DNA of 19,492 bases, from the NCBI GenBank assembly GCA_005879655.1, contig VBJK01000233.1, positions 1 through 19,492 on the forward strand, written 5' to 3'. The translations under genes were made by a program, and so were the position numbers. Within the stretch, counting starts at the first letter, position 1. Each line of letters begins with the position of its first letter. Source of the DNA: Chloroflexota bacterium. GTDB lineage: Bacteria > Chloroflexota > Ktedonobacteria > Ktedonobacterales > Ktedonobacteraceae. The notes beneath the pieces were generated by a model. It did no database searches. It was given only the letters and a program-made list of their open reading frames with translations, and had not been told where the DNA came from. Below, piece by piece: positions 7,512 through 14,810 of this stretch.

Positions 7512-7557
7512 GGAGCAGCCACAGGGCAATCCCTTGTGGTTGCCCTGTGGCTGCTCC
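7512..7557. repeat. Perfect 18-bp inverted repeat
   Basis: Arms 7512-7529 and 7540-7557 are exactly complementary with a 10-nt loop (tcccttgtgg). It lies in the divergent region between the hydrolase-like gene and plsY, upstream of the plsY -10 box, so it is not a terminator for either neighbour. A regulatory dyad or repeat unit is possible. Confidence 0.75.
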
Positions 7558-7618
7558 TGCGCGTGCTTGCCCTCTACGGATGCTTGCCCTGTAGCTAGTA
7601 ATTTTACGCTGACGCGTC

Positions 7619-7624
7619 TATAAT
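7619..7624 (+). promoter_or_regulatory. Predicted -10 box of plsY
   Basis: A perfect TATAAT lies 79 nt upstream of the plsY ATG. The expected -35 position (7596-7601, TAGTAA) is poor, so the promoter may depend on an activator or be weak. Confidence 0.4.
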
Positions 7625-7703
7625 AGGCCCGTGACAGAGAAAGATCATTCTCTTACGAATAGCGATCACACTATTTACCGCTATGTCACCTAAGGAGGTT
7701 ACG

Positions 7704-8378
7704 ATGCTTGGTGTCATCGGCTCGCTCATACTTCTCGCGCTCGTCGCCTACCTATGGGGTTCTATTCCCTCTGGCTACTGGATGGGCAAATTGTTACGGG
7801 GCAAAGATTTTGACATTCGTGATTATGGTAGTCATAGAATCGGTGCAACCAACATATTACGTACTCTAGGAAAAGGGCCAGCCCTGATTGTATTTCTGAT
7901 TGATATCTCGAAAGGCGTGGGGCCAGTTCTGCTTGCAACATTTGTGCCATTCTTCTACTATGCAGGATGGGGACCCAGTATTGCAGGATTAGCCGCTCTA
8001 CTGGGACATTGTTTCCCTATTTTTATTGGCTTTAAGGGTGGCCGAGGCGTTTCTACTGGCGCTGGCGTACTGCTTGTTATTTCGCCAGTGGCGTTTGTCA
8101 TCGCTCTGGCAACGACGAGCGCTACGATGGCTATCTGGCGTTACGTATCTCTCGGCTCTATTGTTGGCTCATCGACATTCATTGCTTGCGGCATTGTTTT
8201 CTATATTATAGGGCGGGACAGTCCTACATTTTTTGCTCATGTGAGCCTGGCCCAATTATGCTTCATGCTTGTCGGCCCTTCCCTGGTAATCTCGCTCCAT
8301 TATGACAATATTGGACGCTTGCTGACAGGAAAAGAGAGGAAAATCGGCCAGAAGGCGGTTACTTCCAGTGATAATTGA
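7704..8378 (+). CDS. plsY: Glycerol-3-phosphate acyltransferase PlsY
   Basis: Transfers the acyl group from acyl-phosphate to glycerol-3-phosphate, giving lysophosphatidate at the inner membrane, the first step of phospholipid synthesis. The 224-residue protein is hydrophobic with about five to seven membrane segments. The three family motifs are present: GSIPSGY (19-25), GSHRIGATN (42-50; usually GSGNxGATN) and FKGGRGVSTG (110-119) after LGHCFPIF. ATG 7704 is chosen because AAGGAGG sits 5 nt upstream; an earlier in-frame ATG (7683) would include this site. The stop and last codons lie in a long inverted repeat shared with pgsA, which acts in the same pathway and converges on it. Confidence 0.95.
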   Translation: MLGVIGSLILLALVAYLWGSIPSGYWMGKLLRGKDFDIRDYGSHRIGATNILRTLGKGPALIVFLIDISKGVGPVLLATFVPFFYYAGWGPSIAGLAALLGHCFPIFIGFKGGRGVSTGAGVLLVISPVAFVIALATTSATMAIWRYVSLGSIVGSSTFIACGIVFYIIGRDSPTFFAHVSLAQLCFMLVGPSLVISLHYDNIGRLLTGKERKIGQKAVTSSDN

Positions 8379-8446
8379 AAAGTGGATGAAATCGTGGGAG
8401 GGAGGTACGCTCTTCCACGATTTCATCCACTTTTCAATTATCACTG
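8366..8446. terminator. 32-bp perfect inverted repeat, likely bidirectional terminator of plsY and pgsA
   Basis: Arms 8366-8397 and 8415-8446 are perfectly complementary over 32 bp with a 17-nt loop. The left arm contains the last codons and TGA of plsY, and the right arm contains the last codons and TGA of pgsA. A stem this long between convergent genes can stop transcription both ways, although no clear T-run follows it. The perfect match is unusual because both arms also encode protein ends. Confidence 0.75.
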
Positions 8447-9064
8447 TGTTTTGCCCGTTGCTTCCCCGCTCTGGAAGAGTGGTAATGCCCCGATCATATA
8501 CTCTATGCCAGAAAAGATAGTCCAGATGGTGGCCAGCAGAACGAGCAGGTCAGCCACCAGCAATAAAACTTCGCTGAAGACCAGCGTCTGACTGTTAAAA
8601 GTGAGCATTGGTGGAAATAAGGAGAGCAGATGTGCCCCCAGGCCCTTTGCCAATAAAAGAGCACCCATTGCCACCATGGTAATAAAGGTCTTTTGCTTGC
8701 CCCATATCCCTGCCGGGATAACTTTTCCCTTCGCCGCTGCCATCGAGCGCAAACCAGTCACCAGAAACTCGCGCGTGATGATGACGAAAACGATCCAAGC
8801 GGGCACCAAGCTAATCTGTACCAAGGCCAGGAAAACAGCTGATACAAATATTTTATCAGCAGTCAAATCGAGAAAGACTCCTAGTGCAGAGACTGCATTA
8901 AAGCGACGCGCTAGGTATCCATCAAAGAAATCGGTAATTGAAGCTAGCATGAAGAGCAGCGTTGCTCCAAGAAAAGCCCATGGTTGATTAATTAGCACTA
9001 ATAGAAATACTAGCACTGTGGAAATGAGGCGACTTAGACTCAAAATATTCGGGAGGTTGTGCAT
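8441..9064 (-). CDS. pgsA: CDP-diacylglycerol-glycerol-3-phosphate 3-phosphatidyltransferase
   Basis: Forms phosphatidylglycerol phosphate from CDP-diacylglycerol and glycerol-3-phosphate in the membrane. The 207-residue protein starts with NLPNILSLSRL, typical of PgsA, and has the complete CDP-alcohol phosphatidyltransferase motif DGx2ARx8Gx3Dx3D (Asp48, Gly49, Ala52, Arg53, Gly62, Asp66, Asp70). ITREF near 96-100 also fits PgsA rather than phosphatidylserine synthase. Five to six hydrophobic helices are visible. The ribosome site is weak (AAAGG, 11 nt upstream). It converges on plsY, and the two genes share a hairpin over their stops. Cardiolipin synthase of the same superfamily is a less likely alternative. 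Confidence 0.92.
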   Translation of the reverse strand: MHNLPNILSLSRLISTVLVFLLVLINQPWAFLGATLLFMLASITDFFDGYLARRFNAVSALGVFLDLTADKIFVSAVFLALVQISLVPAWIVFVIITREFLVTGLRSMAAAKGKVIPAGIWGKQKTFITMVAMGALLLAKGLGAHLLSLFPPMLTFNSQTLVFSEVLLLVADLLVLLATIWTIFSGIEYMIGALPLFQSGEATGKTQ

Positions 9065-9128
9065 ACCAATTACTGCCTTTCAGAATTTAGCGTGCCTGCA
9101 AGCCTAGGGGAATGAGATATGCTACCCT

Positions 9129-9157
9129 ATTATATGCGAAGTGGTTAAGGTTGTATA
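9129..9157 (-). promoter_or_regulatory. Predicted promoter of pgsA
   Basis: On the minus strand TATACA (9157-9152) and TATAAT (9134-9129) are 17 nt apart. The -10 is perfect and the -35 matches four of six. The leader to the pgsA ATG would be about 58 nt. Confidence 0.45.
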
Positions 9158-9250
9158 GTTATTGCCCGCCTCTATTGTATTTTTATCCAGGCTGATACTA
9201 TAACTAAGGCTAATAATAAACCGAAACGGTATCACAAGGCACGTTCATGA

Positions 9251-9391
9251 GAGGATTGTCTTATAAATGGATTGTTGCGCAACTACCCCAAAGTCAGTCA
9301 GCGTACCCCAGTCTCCATCGAAATGGATGCAAGTACGGATGGATCGCTCCTACCAGGCATGAGCGTGGAGGTAACGATCCATCTGCATTAG
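9251..9391 (+). pseudogene. Remnant of an EmrA/HlyD-type efflux adaptor (C-terminal end only)
   Basis: The plus-strand frame ending in TAG at 9389-9391 reads KVSQRTPVSIEMD and then LLPGMSVEVTI near its end. This is the closing beta-barrel signature of EmrA-type membrane fusion proteins (KVxQRxPVxI ... LxPGMSVxVxI). Only about 37 residues (from about 9281) are recognisable; upstream the frame has no homology I can see and is closed by TGA at 9248. The rest of the gene and any partner transporter are absent. It is most likely the decayed end of a lost drug-efflux operon. Confidence 0.6.
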
Positions 9392-9403
9392 TCTAGCAGA
9401 GTC

Positions 9404-10447
9404 TTATGGTGACTTACGAGGAGCTAACTGAAAATTAACACGCACCTGATAGAGAAGCCCAATGGAGAAGCCATAAATAATGTGCCCTAACAGGCTCAAG
9501 CTAAAAGTAATAGGTGTGAGCGTAAATAACATGTCTTTCCCGTGAGGAGCCAACAGGACAGTAGCAACAAGACACACCCAAATGGCAATGCCGAAGAGCA
9601 CTGCGGCAACCACTATGTCCACTTTAGGCTTGAGTAAACGATAGCTCACGACAAAAGCGGTGCCCATGAAGCCGCCATCGCCAATGTAGCGCCACAGGTA
9701 GCCGACTACCCAATCGGGCTTATCCGTATGAAACAGCCACATACCAATTCGGGGAATGAAATCGGCCCATAGACCTAGTCCAATTGATGCAAAACGCATA
9801 CAATCATAAAAGAAGCAGGCGAACACTCCAATGATGAAGCCTCGTAGCGCTAGCTTCCCGTACTCAGGATAGAGAACACCTACTATTAGCCAGACCACCA
9901 GAGACGGCCAGACTAGCAGATAAGCAGCAATATCCAGAGAGAGCCAGCCAAAGATAGCTATAGAGAGCGCTGTGATAGCGGAAAAGCCCACCGCAAAGAA
10001 GATCAGGCTCATAAAGACACGCTGTTGGCGCACCGACATCCAAGGCGTATTCAGACCTGGCATGGACAGGCCATTCTGGGCATTCCCAGCCATCCAAGCA
10101 GTCTTCAGACCTGGCATGGACAAGCCTTTATAAGCATTCTCAGAGACAGCACGAAGTGGATCGGTTGACAAGGGTCCAGTGCTCGCAGTACGTCGGGCAA
10201 CTGTATCCAATGGTGCCAACTCGCGATTGCCATTACTTATCGAGCCGGGCCTCATAAACTGGCTTCTCATGGTACTAGTTGTCGGGTCCGTCACTCCCAA
10301 ACTACGATGTGAGGGTCCTGTAGGAAGACCCTCCAGGCCTGTCTCAAAACGCCCCTGACGCTCTGAAGACATGTACGGTGGAAGGACATCCTGGTTCTGG
10401 CGGTAGCCGTTGTCATCTTTTCTTCTGATTTGCATTTTTTGACCCAC
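9404..10447 (-). CDS. Six-helix membrane protein with a long cytosolic N-terminus, unknown function
   Basis: Up to 347 residues. Residues 1-145 are polar and low in complexity (TGP, PL and SRP-type words) and contain an 18-residue tandem repeat: GLSMPGLKTAWMAGNAQ and GLSMPGLNTPWMSVRQQ. About six hydrophobic segments follow between 146 and 340, with the conserved-looking loop GDGGFMGTAF near 255. The tail is short and basic. I do not recognise the family. The start is uncertain: GTG 10447 and ATG 10435 both lack a clear ribosome site, and a perfect 12-bp palindrome abuts the GTG. It shares the TGP-rich style of linker with the NYN protein at 16129. It is divergent from the Uma2 gene. Confidence 0.7.
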   Translation of the reverse strand: MGQKMQIRRKDDNGYRQNQDVLPPYMSSERQGRFETGLEGLPTGPSHRSLGVTDPTTSTMRSQFMRPGSISNGNRELAPLDTVARRTASTGPLSTDPLRAVSENAYKGLSMPGLKTAWMAGNAQNGLSMPGLNTPWMSVRQQRVFMSLIFFAVGFSAITALSIAIFGWLSLDIAAYLLVWPSLVVWLIVGVLYPEYGKLALRGFIIGVFACFFYDCMRFASIGLGLWADFIPRIGMWLFHTDKPDWVVGYLWRYIGDGGFMGTAFVVSYRLLKPKVDIVVAAVLFGIAIWVCLVATVLLAPHGKDMLFTLTPITFSLSLLGHIIYGFSIGLLYQVRVNFQLAPRKSP

Positions 10448-10862
10448 AATGAAGCTTCATAAATATTTTACAAACCGACAAGTTATTAATTAGTGAATAC
10501 CATTAATAACAGCTGTATGCGCAAGCTCGGTATTAGGGATTATATTATATAGAGTAAGCAAAAACCATGGGTTAGCCATAAGGTACCCTATTTATGCTAA
10601 TAATTCCTCTCCTTACCAGTGCAACGATAGAAGGGGTTGCATTTCTTCTTCGGTGATAAGGAAGAACAAGCCTAAAAAGTTGTAGCACTTCGTACTTACC
10701 TTCTGCACCAATCAATATTGATCGCCTTGATTATTGGCAGATCAGCTAAAGTCAGTGCAAATTTTCTGTGATGACATGTTATAATGGGGTTGAAGCACGG
10801 GAGAACAATGCCACGCATGTTGCTTTACGGGGTTGAGATAAATAACACAAGAGGCTGTACTC
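10448..10862. promoter_or_regulatory. Divergent intergenic region with two dyads
   Basis: 415 bp between divergent genes. A perfect palindrome atgaagcttcat is at 10449-10460, next to the start of the membrane protein. A 9-bp dyad (gttattaat / attaataac, 11-nt gap) is at 10482-10490 and 10502-10510. These could be operator sites or chance AT-rich symmetry. The Uma2 promoter lies at 10780. I see nothing else between 10511 and 10779. Confidence 0.35.
10780..10785 (+). promoter_or_regulatory. Extended -10 promoter of the Uma2 gene
   Basis: TATAAT preceded by TGT forms an extended -10 box. The -35 region (TGCAAA with 18-nt spacing) is poor, as is common for extended -10 promoters. The leader would be about 70 nt. 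The gene's ribosome site AAGAGG lies 8 nt before its ATG. Confidence 0.5.
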
Positions 10863-11450
10863 ATGGCAACTTTTCCGCAACCAGCATATATGACAGTTGA
10901 GCAGTACCTGGCTCTAGATCGCGCTAATCCTGATGTTCGCTACGAATACATAGATGGACGCATTATAATGCAAGCTGGTGGGTCACTGAAGCATTCACGC
11001 ATAAAAATTAATGTCACACGAGTACTTTATGATGTGCTACGCGATAGCCCTTGTCGCGTCTACGATGCGGATTCACGTGTACGTCTCTCGGAAACCAAAT
11101 ATGTGTTGCCAGATGCTACTGTAAGTTGTGATGAACGAGAAAATGAGGAAGACGATATCATACGCTATCCTCGACTTGTAGTTGAGGTACTCTCCCCACA
11201 TACGGAGGCCCGCGACCGTGGGCAAAAATTTGCCTTATACCGCGCGTGCCAGAGCATACAAGAATATGTCCTCGTAAACACTCACTACCCATCCATTGAA
11301 GTATTTCGCCGGGAGAAATATCCGCTGTGGACTTTTCATGCATTTGGCATGAATGATGAGGTTATGTTAGCTAGCCTTAATGTACGCTTTCCTGTGCGAG
11401 TTGTGTATGAAGATATTCGTTTTGCTGGGGATGAAGATAATCCTGTGTAG
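10863..11450 (+). CDS. Uma2-family protein (DUF820), putative PD-(D/E)xK endonuclease
   Basis: A 195-residue soluble protein of the Uma2/DUF820 family, which has a restriction-endonuclease-like fold and is often present in many copies in cyanobacteria and Chloroflexota. Visible motifs are YEYIDGRI (27-34), the PD of LPDATV (Asp84), PRLVVEVLSP with Glu108, and DRGQK with Lys122, so the PD...ExK-type set appears intact. No methyltransferase or toxin partner lies next to it, so it seems a solitary gene. Nuclease activity is predicted from the fold; the biological role of the family is not settled. It has its own promoter at 10780 and converges on the kinase cluster, with the repeat 11492-11646 between them. 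Confidence 0.88.
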   Translation: MATFPQPAYMTVEQYLALDRANPDVRYEYIDGRIIMQAGGSLKHSRIKINVTRVLYDVLRDSPCRVYDADSRVRLSETKYVLPDATVSCDERENEEDDIIRYPRLVVEVLSPHTEARDRGQKFALYRACQSIQEYVLVNTHYPSIEVFRREKYPLWTFHAFGMNDEVMLASLNVRFPVRVVYEDIRFAGDEDNPV

Positions 11451-11491
11451 TGGCACATCCATGTGATGATCATTTACAAACAGTCAATATC

Positions 11492-11646
11492 GTAGTCGCG
11501 CAATTTATTGCGCATTGCTCGCCAAGTACATCCACAACCATGCAATTTTATTGTTTTTAGACACATAAATAAAGAAAAACAGGTGCAAGAAATTGCACAG
11601 CTACGGGCATATTTGGCGAGCACGGCACAATGAGTTGTGCATCTAC
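11492..11646. repeat. MITE-like composite palindromic element, copy 1
   Basis: A 155-bp unit beginning gtagtc and ending catctac. It has four modules: 11492-11513, about 11534-11555 (degenerate), 11583-11604 and 11625-11646. The first two are reversed and the last two forward, each pair with a 42-bp period, so the unit is an imperfect inverted repeat with a short centre. It aligns with 14811-14962 along its whole length, for example 24 of 28 bases across 11599-11626. It lies between two convergent genes and supplies the TAG stop of the small protein at 11643. Confidence 0.75.
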
Positions 11647-11855
11647 TGCAACTGGCTCTCCAGCGCCTGTTCCTGCCGCCGTCGCATCTTATCAGCCCTC
11701 TGACGCAAACGACGCCCATAACGAATAGTGAACGCAATCACAACGATAGTGATACCGTAGACCAGGATGCCATTGAGAAAAATGCTGGGCCACAGACCGA
11801 TCACGATAGTGCGCAGGGAAGGTGGCTGTAATCTGGGTGGTGAATCCTGGATCAT
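11643..11855 (-). CDS. Small single-span membrane protein downstream of the kinase
   Basis: A 70-residue protein with a Pro-rich start, one hydrophobic segment (about 15-42, TIVIGLWPSIFLNGILVYGI...) and a strongly basic C-terminal helix (RYGRRLRQRADKMRRRQ). The ATG has a very good ribosome site (GGAG, 6 nt upstream) and follows the kinase stop by 27 nt, so the two are probably co-transcribed. The family is not recognised. Its stop codon TAG comes from the terminal CTAC of the repeat element at 11492-11646, so the original C-terminus may have been longer. It may work with the kinase at the membrane; this is inference from position. Confidence 0.65.
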   Translation of the reverse strand: MIQDSPPRLQPPSLRTIVIGLWPSIFLNGILVYGITIVVIAFTIRYGRRLRQRADKMRRRQEQALESQLQ

Positions 11856-11882
11856 TGTGTTCTCCTTTTTTTCATAATAAGT

Positions 11883-13454
11883 CTATAGTTGCACGACATG
11901 TGCCCTAGTAATCTTCCATGTGCCACTTGACAGCTGTCCAACCATATAATAGCCACGGTACATGGTCTTTACATCCGCATTTGAGGTTGCCACCAGTGTA
12001 ATAAACACCTGTACCGTGCCGTCTGGCTGTGGAACAAGACTATCAAAGGTGATATCGTCGTGCTTCGTGTTAGCGAAACCCCGCTCGAAATCGTTGTAGG
12101 TCTGAGGATTGTTCGCCCACAGATTATATGCACGCGGGTAATCTTTACAATTAATAGCAGCGGGCTGTGTCGCTGTGGGAGTGGGAATGGGTGTTGACGG
12201 TGCGGGCTGTCCTCCCATTGGTGTTGGTTGCGTCGTCATTGAAGTTGGTTGTGTGACTGAGATATTCGGCTGCGTCTGATTTGGATTGCTACTGGACAAC
12301 GCTTGGTGAGAAGAGAGGAAGTATAGCATCCCGCTCACTGCAATGACTAATGCGAATGCACTCACGAGCAGTGTGTACCGTTGATACCTTGCTCTGGCAC
12401 TGCTAGCAGAAAAGTATATAGGAGGTGTTGGTGGTACTCCAACGTCTAGTATGGGAGGTTTCGGAGACTGATCGACGGCTACAGTAGGTAGGAGCAGTAG
12501 TGGCTGACCACTTCCCGTAGCAGCTGCAATACTTTGCAGCCTTAGCTTCACAACCGACATGCTTGTCGGTCTTTTATTCTCATCCAGATGAAGCATTTGC
12601 TCAATAAGCTTTACCAGTTCTGTGGGCAGCTCTTGGCTCAGCATTTGTAGGGGAGGGAGACGAAATGGCGTAGAAGCTGGGTGATAAGCGGAAAGCAGGT
12701 GATAGAGCACTGCCCCCAGACTATAGATATCCGATTGTGGTGTCGTCTGTGCCTTGCCATACTGCTCAGGAGAGGCATAGCCCATTGAACCATACACACT
12801 CGTATCCTTGGCTTGCCCAGGCTTAAAAAGGCGCGCAATACCAAAGTCAATCAGGTAAATATGCCCATCTGACGTACGCATAATATTTGATGGCTTCAGG
12901 TCGCGAAAGATAATCGGTGGTTGCTGGGCATGCAAATATCCCAGCACGGTGCACAATTGCATACCTATCTGAAGTGTCTCCTGCAATGGTAGTTTGCCAC
13001 TCGGCGCTTTTTTGAGATACGCATCGAGCGTTTCGCCATGGATAAAACTCATCACAAGATACCAGCGACCGCATTCGCCAAAGTGATCGTAGATATTGGG
13101 CAGGTGCGGATTTTGTAAGCAGGCCAGCAGCAGGGCCTCTTGCCGGAAGGCATTTGCCGCTTTGCTGATCTCTTGAGTATTCAGACCACTCTGGCGCATC
13201 TCTTTAAGAGCAACCTTGCGCTGCCCCAGCTGAGTATCTTCTGCCTCGTAGACTGCTCCCATGCCGCCTTGCCCAACCAGACGAACAATGCGATAGCGCT
13301 GTTTGAGCAACACATTTGGCAGTAATTGTCCGGTTTCCATATTGAAGACAGTGGGTGCAACGTTTTCTTGCAATGTGCAACCACAAGCACGGCAAAAGGT
13401 CGCTTGTAGCGAATTCGTTGCTCCACAGAAAGAGCATAATATCGAGGTGGGCAT
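11883..13454 (-). CDS. Membrane Ser/Thr protein kinase with N-terminal zinc ribbon
   Basis: A 523-residue PknB-type kinase. A zinc ribbon comes first (Cys7, Cys10, Cys21, Cys24). The kinase domain (about 54-310) has the loop GQGGMG (61-66), VALK Lys84, FRDLKPSN with catalytic Asp185 (His of HRD is Phe), DFG Asp203, and SMGYASPEQYG. One membrane helix follows (about 361-380), then a Pro/Thr/Gln-rich stalk and a C-terminal extracellular domain of about 105 residues. All core catalytic residues are present. There are no PASTA repeats, so the sensed signal is unknown. ATG 13454 fits the zinc ribbon and has AGGTG upstream; an extended -10 promoter lies at 13512. It is followed by a small membrane protein gene. 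Confidence 0.92.
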   Translation of the reverse strand: MPTSILCSFCGATNSLQATFCRACGCTLQENVAPTVFNMETGQLLPNVLLKQRYRIVRLVGQGGMGAVYEAEDTQLGQRKVALKEMRQSGLNTQEISKAANAFRQEALLLACLQNPHLPNIYDHFGECGRWYLVMSFIHGETLDAYLKKAPSGKLPLQETLQIGMQLCTVLGYLHAQQPPIIFRDLKPSNIMRTSDGHIYLIDFGIARLFKPGQAKDTSVYGSMGYASPEQYGKAQTTPQSDIYSLGAVLYHLLSAYHPASTPFRLPPLQMLSQELPTELVKLIEQMLHLDENKRPTSMSVVKLRLQSIAAATGSGQPLLLLPTVAVDQSPKPPILDVGVPPTPPIYFSASSARARYQRYTLLVSAFALVIAVSGMLYFLSSHQALSSSNPNQTQPNISVTQPTSMTTQPTPMGGQPAPSTPIPTPTATQPAAINCKDYPRAYNLWANNPQTYNDFERGFANTKHDDITFDSLVPQPDGTVQVFITLVATSNADVKTMYRGYYMVGQLSSGTWKITRAHVVQL

Positions 13455-13511
13455 CAGCGTTACACCTGAAAAGAAGTGATGACACATACAAGTTGCTAAT
13501 AAATCACAAAT

Positions 13512-13517
13512 ATTATA
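13512..13517 (-). promoter_or_regulatory. Extended -10 promoter of the kinase gene
   Basis: On the minus strand TGC precedes a perfect TATAAT. No good -35 is visible. The predicted leader to ATG 13454 is about 50 nt. Confidence 0.5.
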
Positions 13518-13542
13518 GCATATCGTGTGGCAATCATTTTAG

Positions 13543-13662
13543 TAGTGCATAATCCCAAAACCTTTTGGGGAATGGGAGAATTTGGGGACACCCCAAACCC
13601 CACCAGGGTGGCTTCGCCAAATGCCACCCCCAATCCCTACCACCTCTCGTGTTTCTGCACTA
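13543..13662. repeat. G-rich hairpin repeat with 7-bp terminal inverted repeats
   Basis: 120 bp bounded by tagtgca (13543-13549) and tgcacta (13656-13662). Inside are tttgggg/ccccaaa with a 3-nt loop (13581-13597) and gggtggc/gccaccc (13606-13612 with 13623-13629). The 23-bp core at 13582-13604 matches 18267-18289 at 20 positions. It lies between the kinase promoter and the 3' end of the methyltransferase gene. Confidence 0.6.
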
Positions 13663-13724
13663 GACAGGAAACGCAACAAATGATCATTCTTTCCCGCTAA
13701 GCAGGCCGTGACGATAGAAGGACG

Positions 13725-14738
13725 CTATTGAGGGGCAACTGCAACCACTATATCGCGCTTCTTAATGACGCGATCAACAGTATGAGTCAACTGCGTATAG
13801 GGAGGATCATTGCGCACTCGTAGGTGTGTACATTGTTCAATCAGTTGCACAAACTCTTCGCGTGCAATACGAGTTGCATTCCAGGCCAGCGCCAGTGTTC
13901 CTCCCGCAAATAACATCCTCTCCCATACCGGCAATGCTTCACGCAAGAGCGTCGCAATCTCTGCAAAATGCTGGATACCATAGGGTAAATCAGCCACTAT
14001 CGCGTGCATATGCGGCCCACCAATGATTTCACGCATGTGAAAATTGGTGGCACGCGCGTCACCATGGGCCAATACCATGTATCGTGTATCGCCTTTACGA
14101 CCAATCTCGAACTGATAACGCCGTCCCGCCTTACGACCACGCTCATCAACTTCCTTGTAAGGAATATGTTCACTATGCAAATACTGCTTCACATAAACAG
14201 CCGTCGTTTCAACATCTTGCCGCTCCAATTCAACACCATACGCATCATAGCCATGCGCCAGGGCAAGAAAGAGCGTCGTCCCGCCACCTGCCAGGGGATC
14301 TAGTACTCTCAGCCGCTCGCTACATTGTGCACTATAGGCACTGGCAAAAACGGCGATATTGAGCAAGACGCGCGTAAAAATCTCATTCGTCTTGCCCTTA
14401 TAACGTCGCGCCTCTGCAATCTCTAAGGGAAGCCACGGTGCGCATGGCGGCTCCAGAGGGCGTAGCAATGGTCCTGGCACATCGCCAATCTGCTCAAAAT
14501 ATTCGTATACTTCGCTCGTTGCGCCCAAACGCGTTAGAATAGCAAGCGTGCCAGGTGCAGCGAATAATGCATCGTCCATCGTGACAAGTAAGTAACCTTG
14601 TCCCGCCAGTGTGGTAGTACTCACATCGCTGATACCTACTGCGAGAGGGCTGGCCAGCAGTTCTGGTGCTGCGAGAGCGGTGGTCATATTTGCATATTGC
14701 GTACTACGTTGTGGTGTAATCTTAAGCGCTAATTTCAT
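13725..14738 (-). CDS. Class I SAM-dependent nucleic-acid methyltransferase (Trm11/UPF0020-like)
   Basis: A 337-residue protein. The C-terminal Rossmann domain has motif I DPLAGGGTT (147-155), then GVELE (168-172), and the catalytic-type motif DLPYG (250-254), which resembles the (D/N)PPY of amino-group N-methyltransferases. The N-terminal 130 residues would bind or position the substrate, as in Trm11/TrmN-type tRNA guanosine methyltransferases, but no clear THUMP domain is seen. RNA is more likely than DNA as substrate; this is inference. ATG 14738 is chosen because an excellent promoter (14746-14774) ends 7 nt before it, implying a leaderless mRNA; the frame upstream of it only reads through repeat DNA. 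M42 lies upstream on the same strand. Confidence 0.82.
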   Translation of the reverse strand: MKLALKITPQRSTQYANMTTALAAPELLASPLAVGISDVSTTTLAGQGYLLVTMDDALFAAPGTLAILTRLGATSEVYEYFEQIGDVPGPLLRPLEPPCAPWLPLEIAEARRYKGKTNEIFTRVLLNIAVFASAYSAQCSERLRVLDPLAGGGTTLFLALAHGYDAYGVELERQDVETTAVYVKQYLHSEHIPYKEVDERGRKAGRRYQFEIGRKGDTRYMVLAHGDARATNFHMREIIGGPHMHAIVADLPYGIQHFAEIATLLREALPVWERMLFAGGTLALAWNATRIAREEFVQLIEQCTHLRVRNDPPYTQLTHTVDRVIKKRDIVVAVAPQ

Positions 14739-14745
14739 GGTGGGC

Positions 14746-14774
14746 AGTATAGCATAGCGGACTGGTAGCGACAA
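14746..14774 (-). promoter_or_regulatory. Promoter of the methyltransferase gene, predicted leaderless
   Basis: On the minus strand TTGTCG (14774-14769) and TATACT (14751-14746) are 17 nt apart, with TG making an extended -10. The ATG begins 7 nt after the -10 box, and no ribosome site exists between them. Transcription would start at or next to the AUG. Confidence 0.6.
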
Positions 14775-14810
14775 GGGGAGCTTGCATTGAGAAGAGTTGT
14801 AGCATATACC

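Larger units (their letters stand above)
7344..7703. other. Divergent intergenic region upstream of plsY
   Basis: 360 bp between two divergent genes. It holds a minus-strand TATACT at 7383-7388 (possible -10 box of the hydrolase-like gene, poor -35), the perfect inverted repeat at 7512-7557, two copies of tgcttgccct (7563-7572 and 7581-7590), a TATAAT at 7619-7624 and the strong plsY ribosome site (AAGGAGG). No gene was recognised. Confidence 0.5.
9065..9403. other. pgsA upstream region with an efflux-gene remnant
   Basis: 339 bp. It holds the predicted pgsA promoter (9129-9157), the efflux-adaptor remnant (9251-9391) and an interrupted hairpin: 9338-9350 pairs with 9367-9383 (left arm gatggatcg and ctcc), extended by 9327-9331 with 9384-9388. 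On the minus strand this hairpin begins 15 nt after the stop of the next gene and could help end its transcript, but no T-run follows. Confidence 0.45.

Noticed and set aside
7583..7588. TTGCCC as a -35 box for the plsY TATAAT
   Set aside because: It lies about 30 nt from the -10 box, too far for a sigma-70-type promoter.
9327..9388. Intrinsic terminator for the membrane protein gene
   Set aside because: The hairpin is interrupted and lacks a T-run on the minus strand; part of its symmetry lies in the conserved efflux-adaptor codons. It is noted only within the gap description.
13571..13612. Possible G-quadruplex on the plus strand (GGGG, GGG, GGGG, GGG)
   Set aside because: The last run is 18 nt away and the third run pairs better in the hairpin tttgggg/ccccaaa; the repeat explanation fits better.
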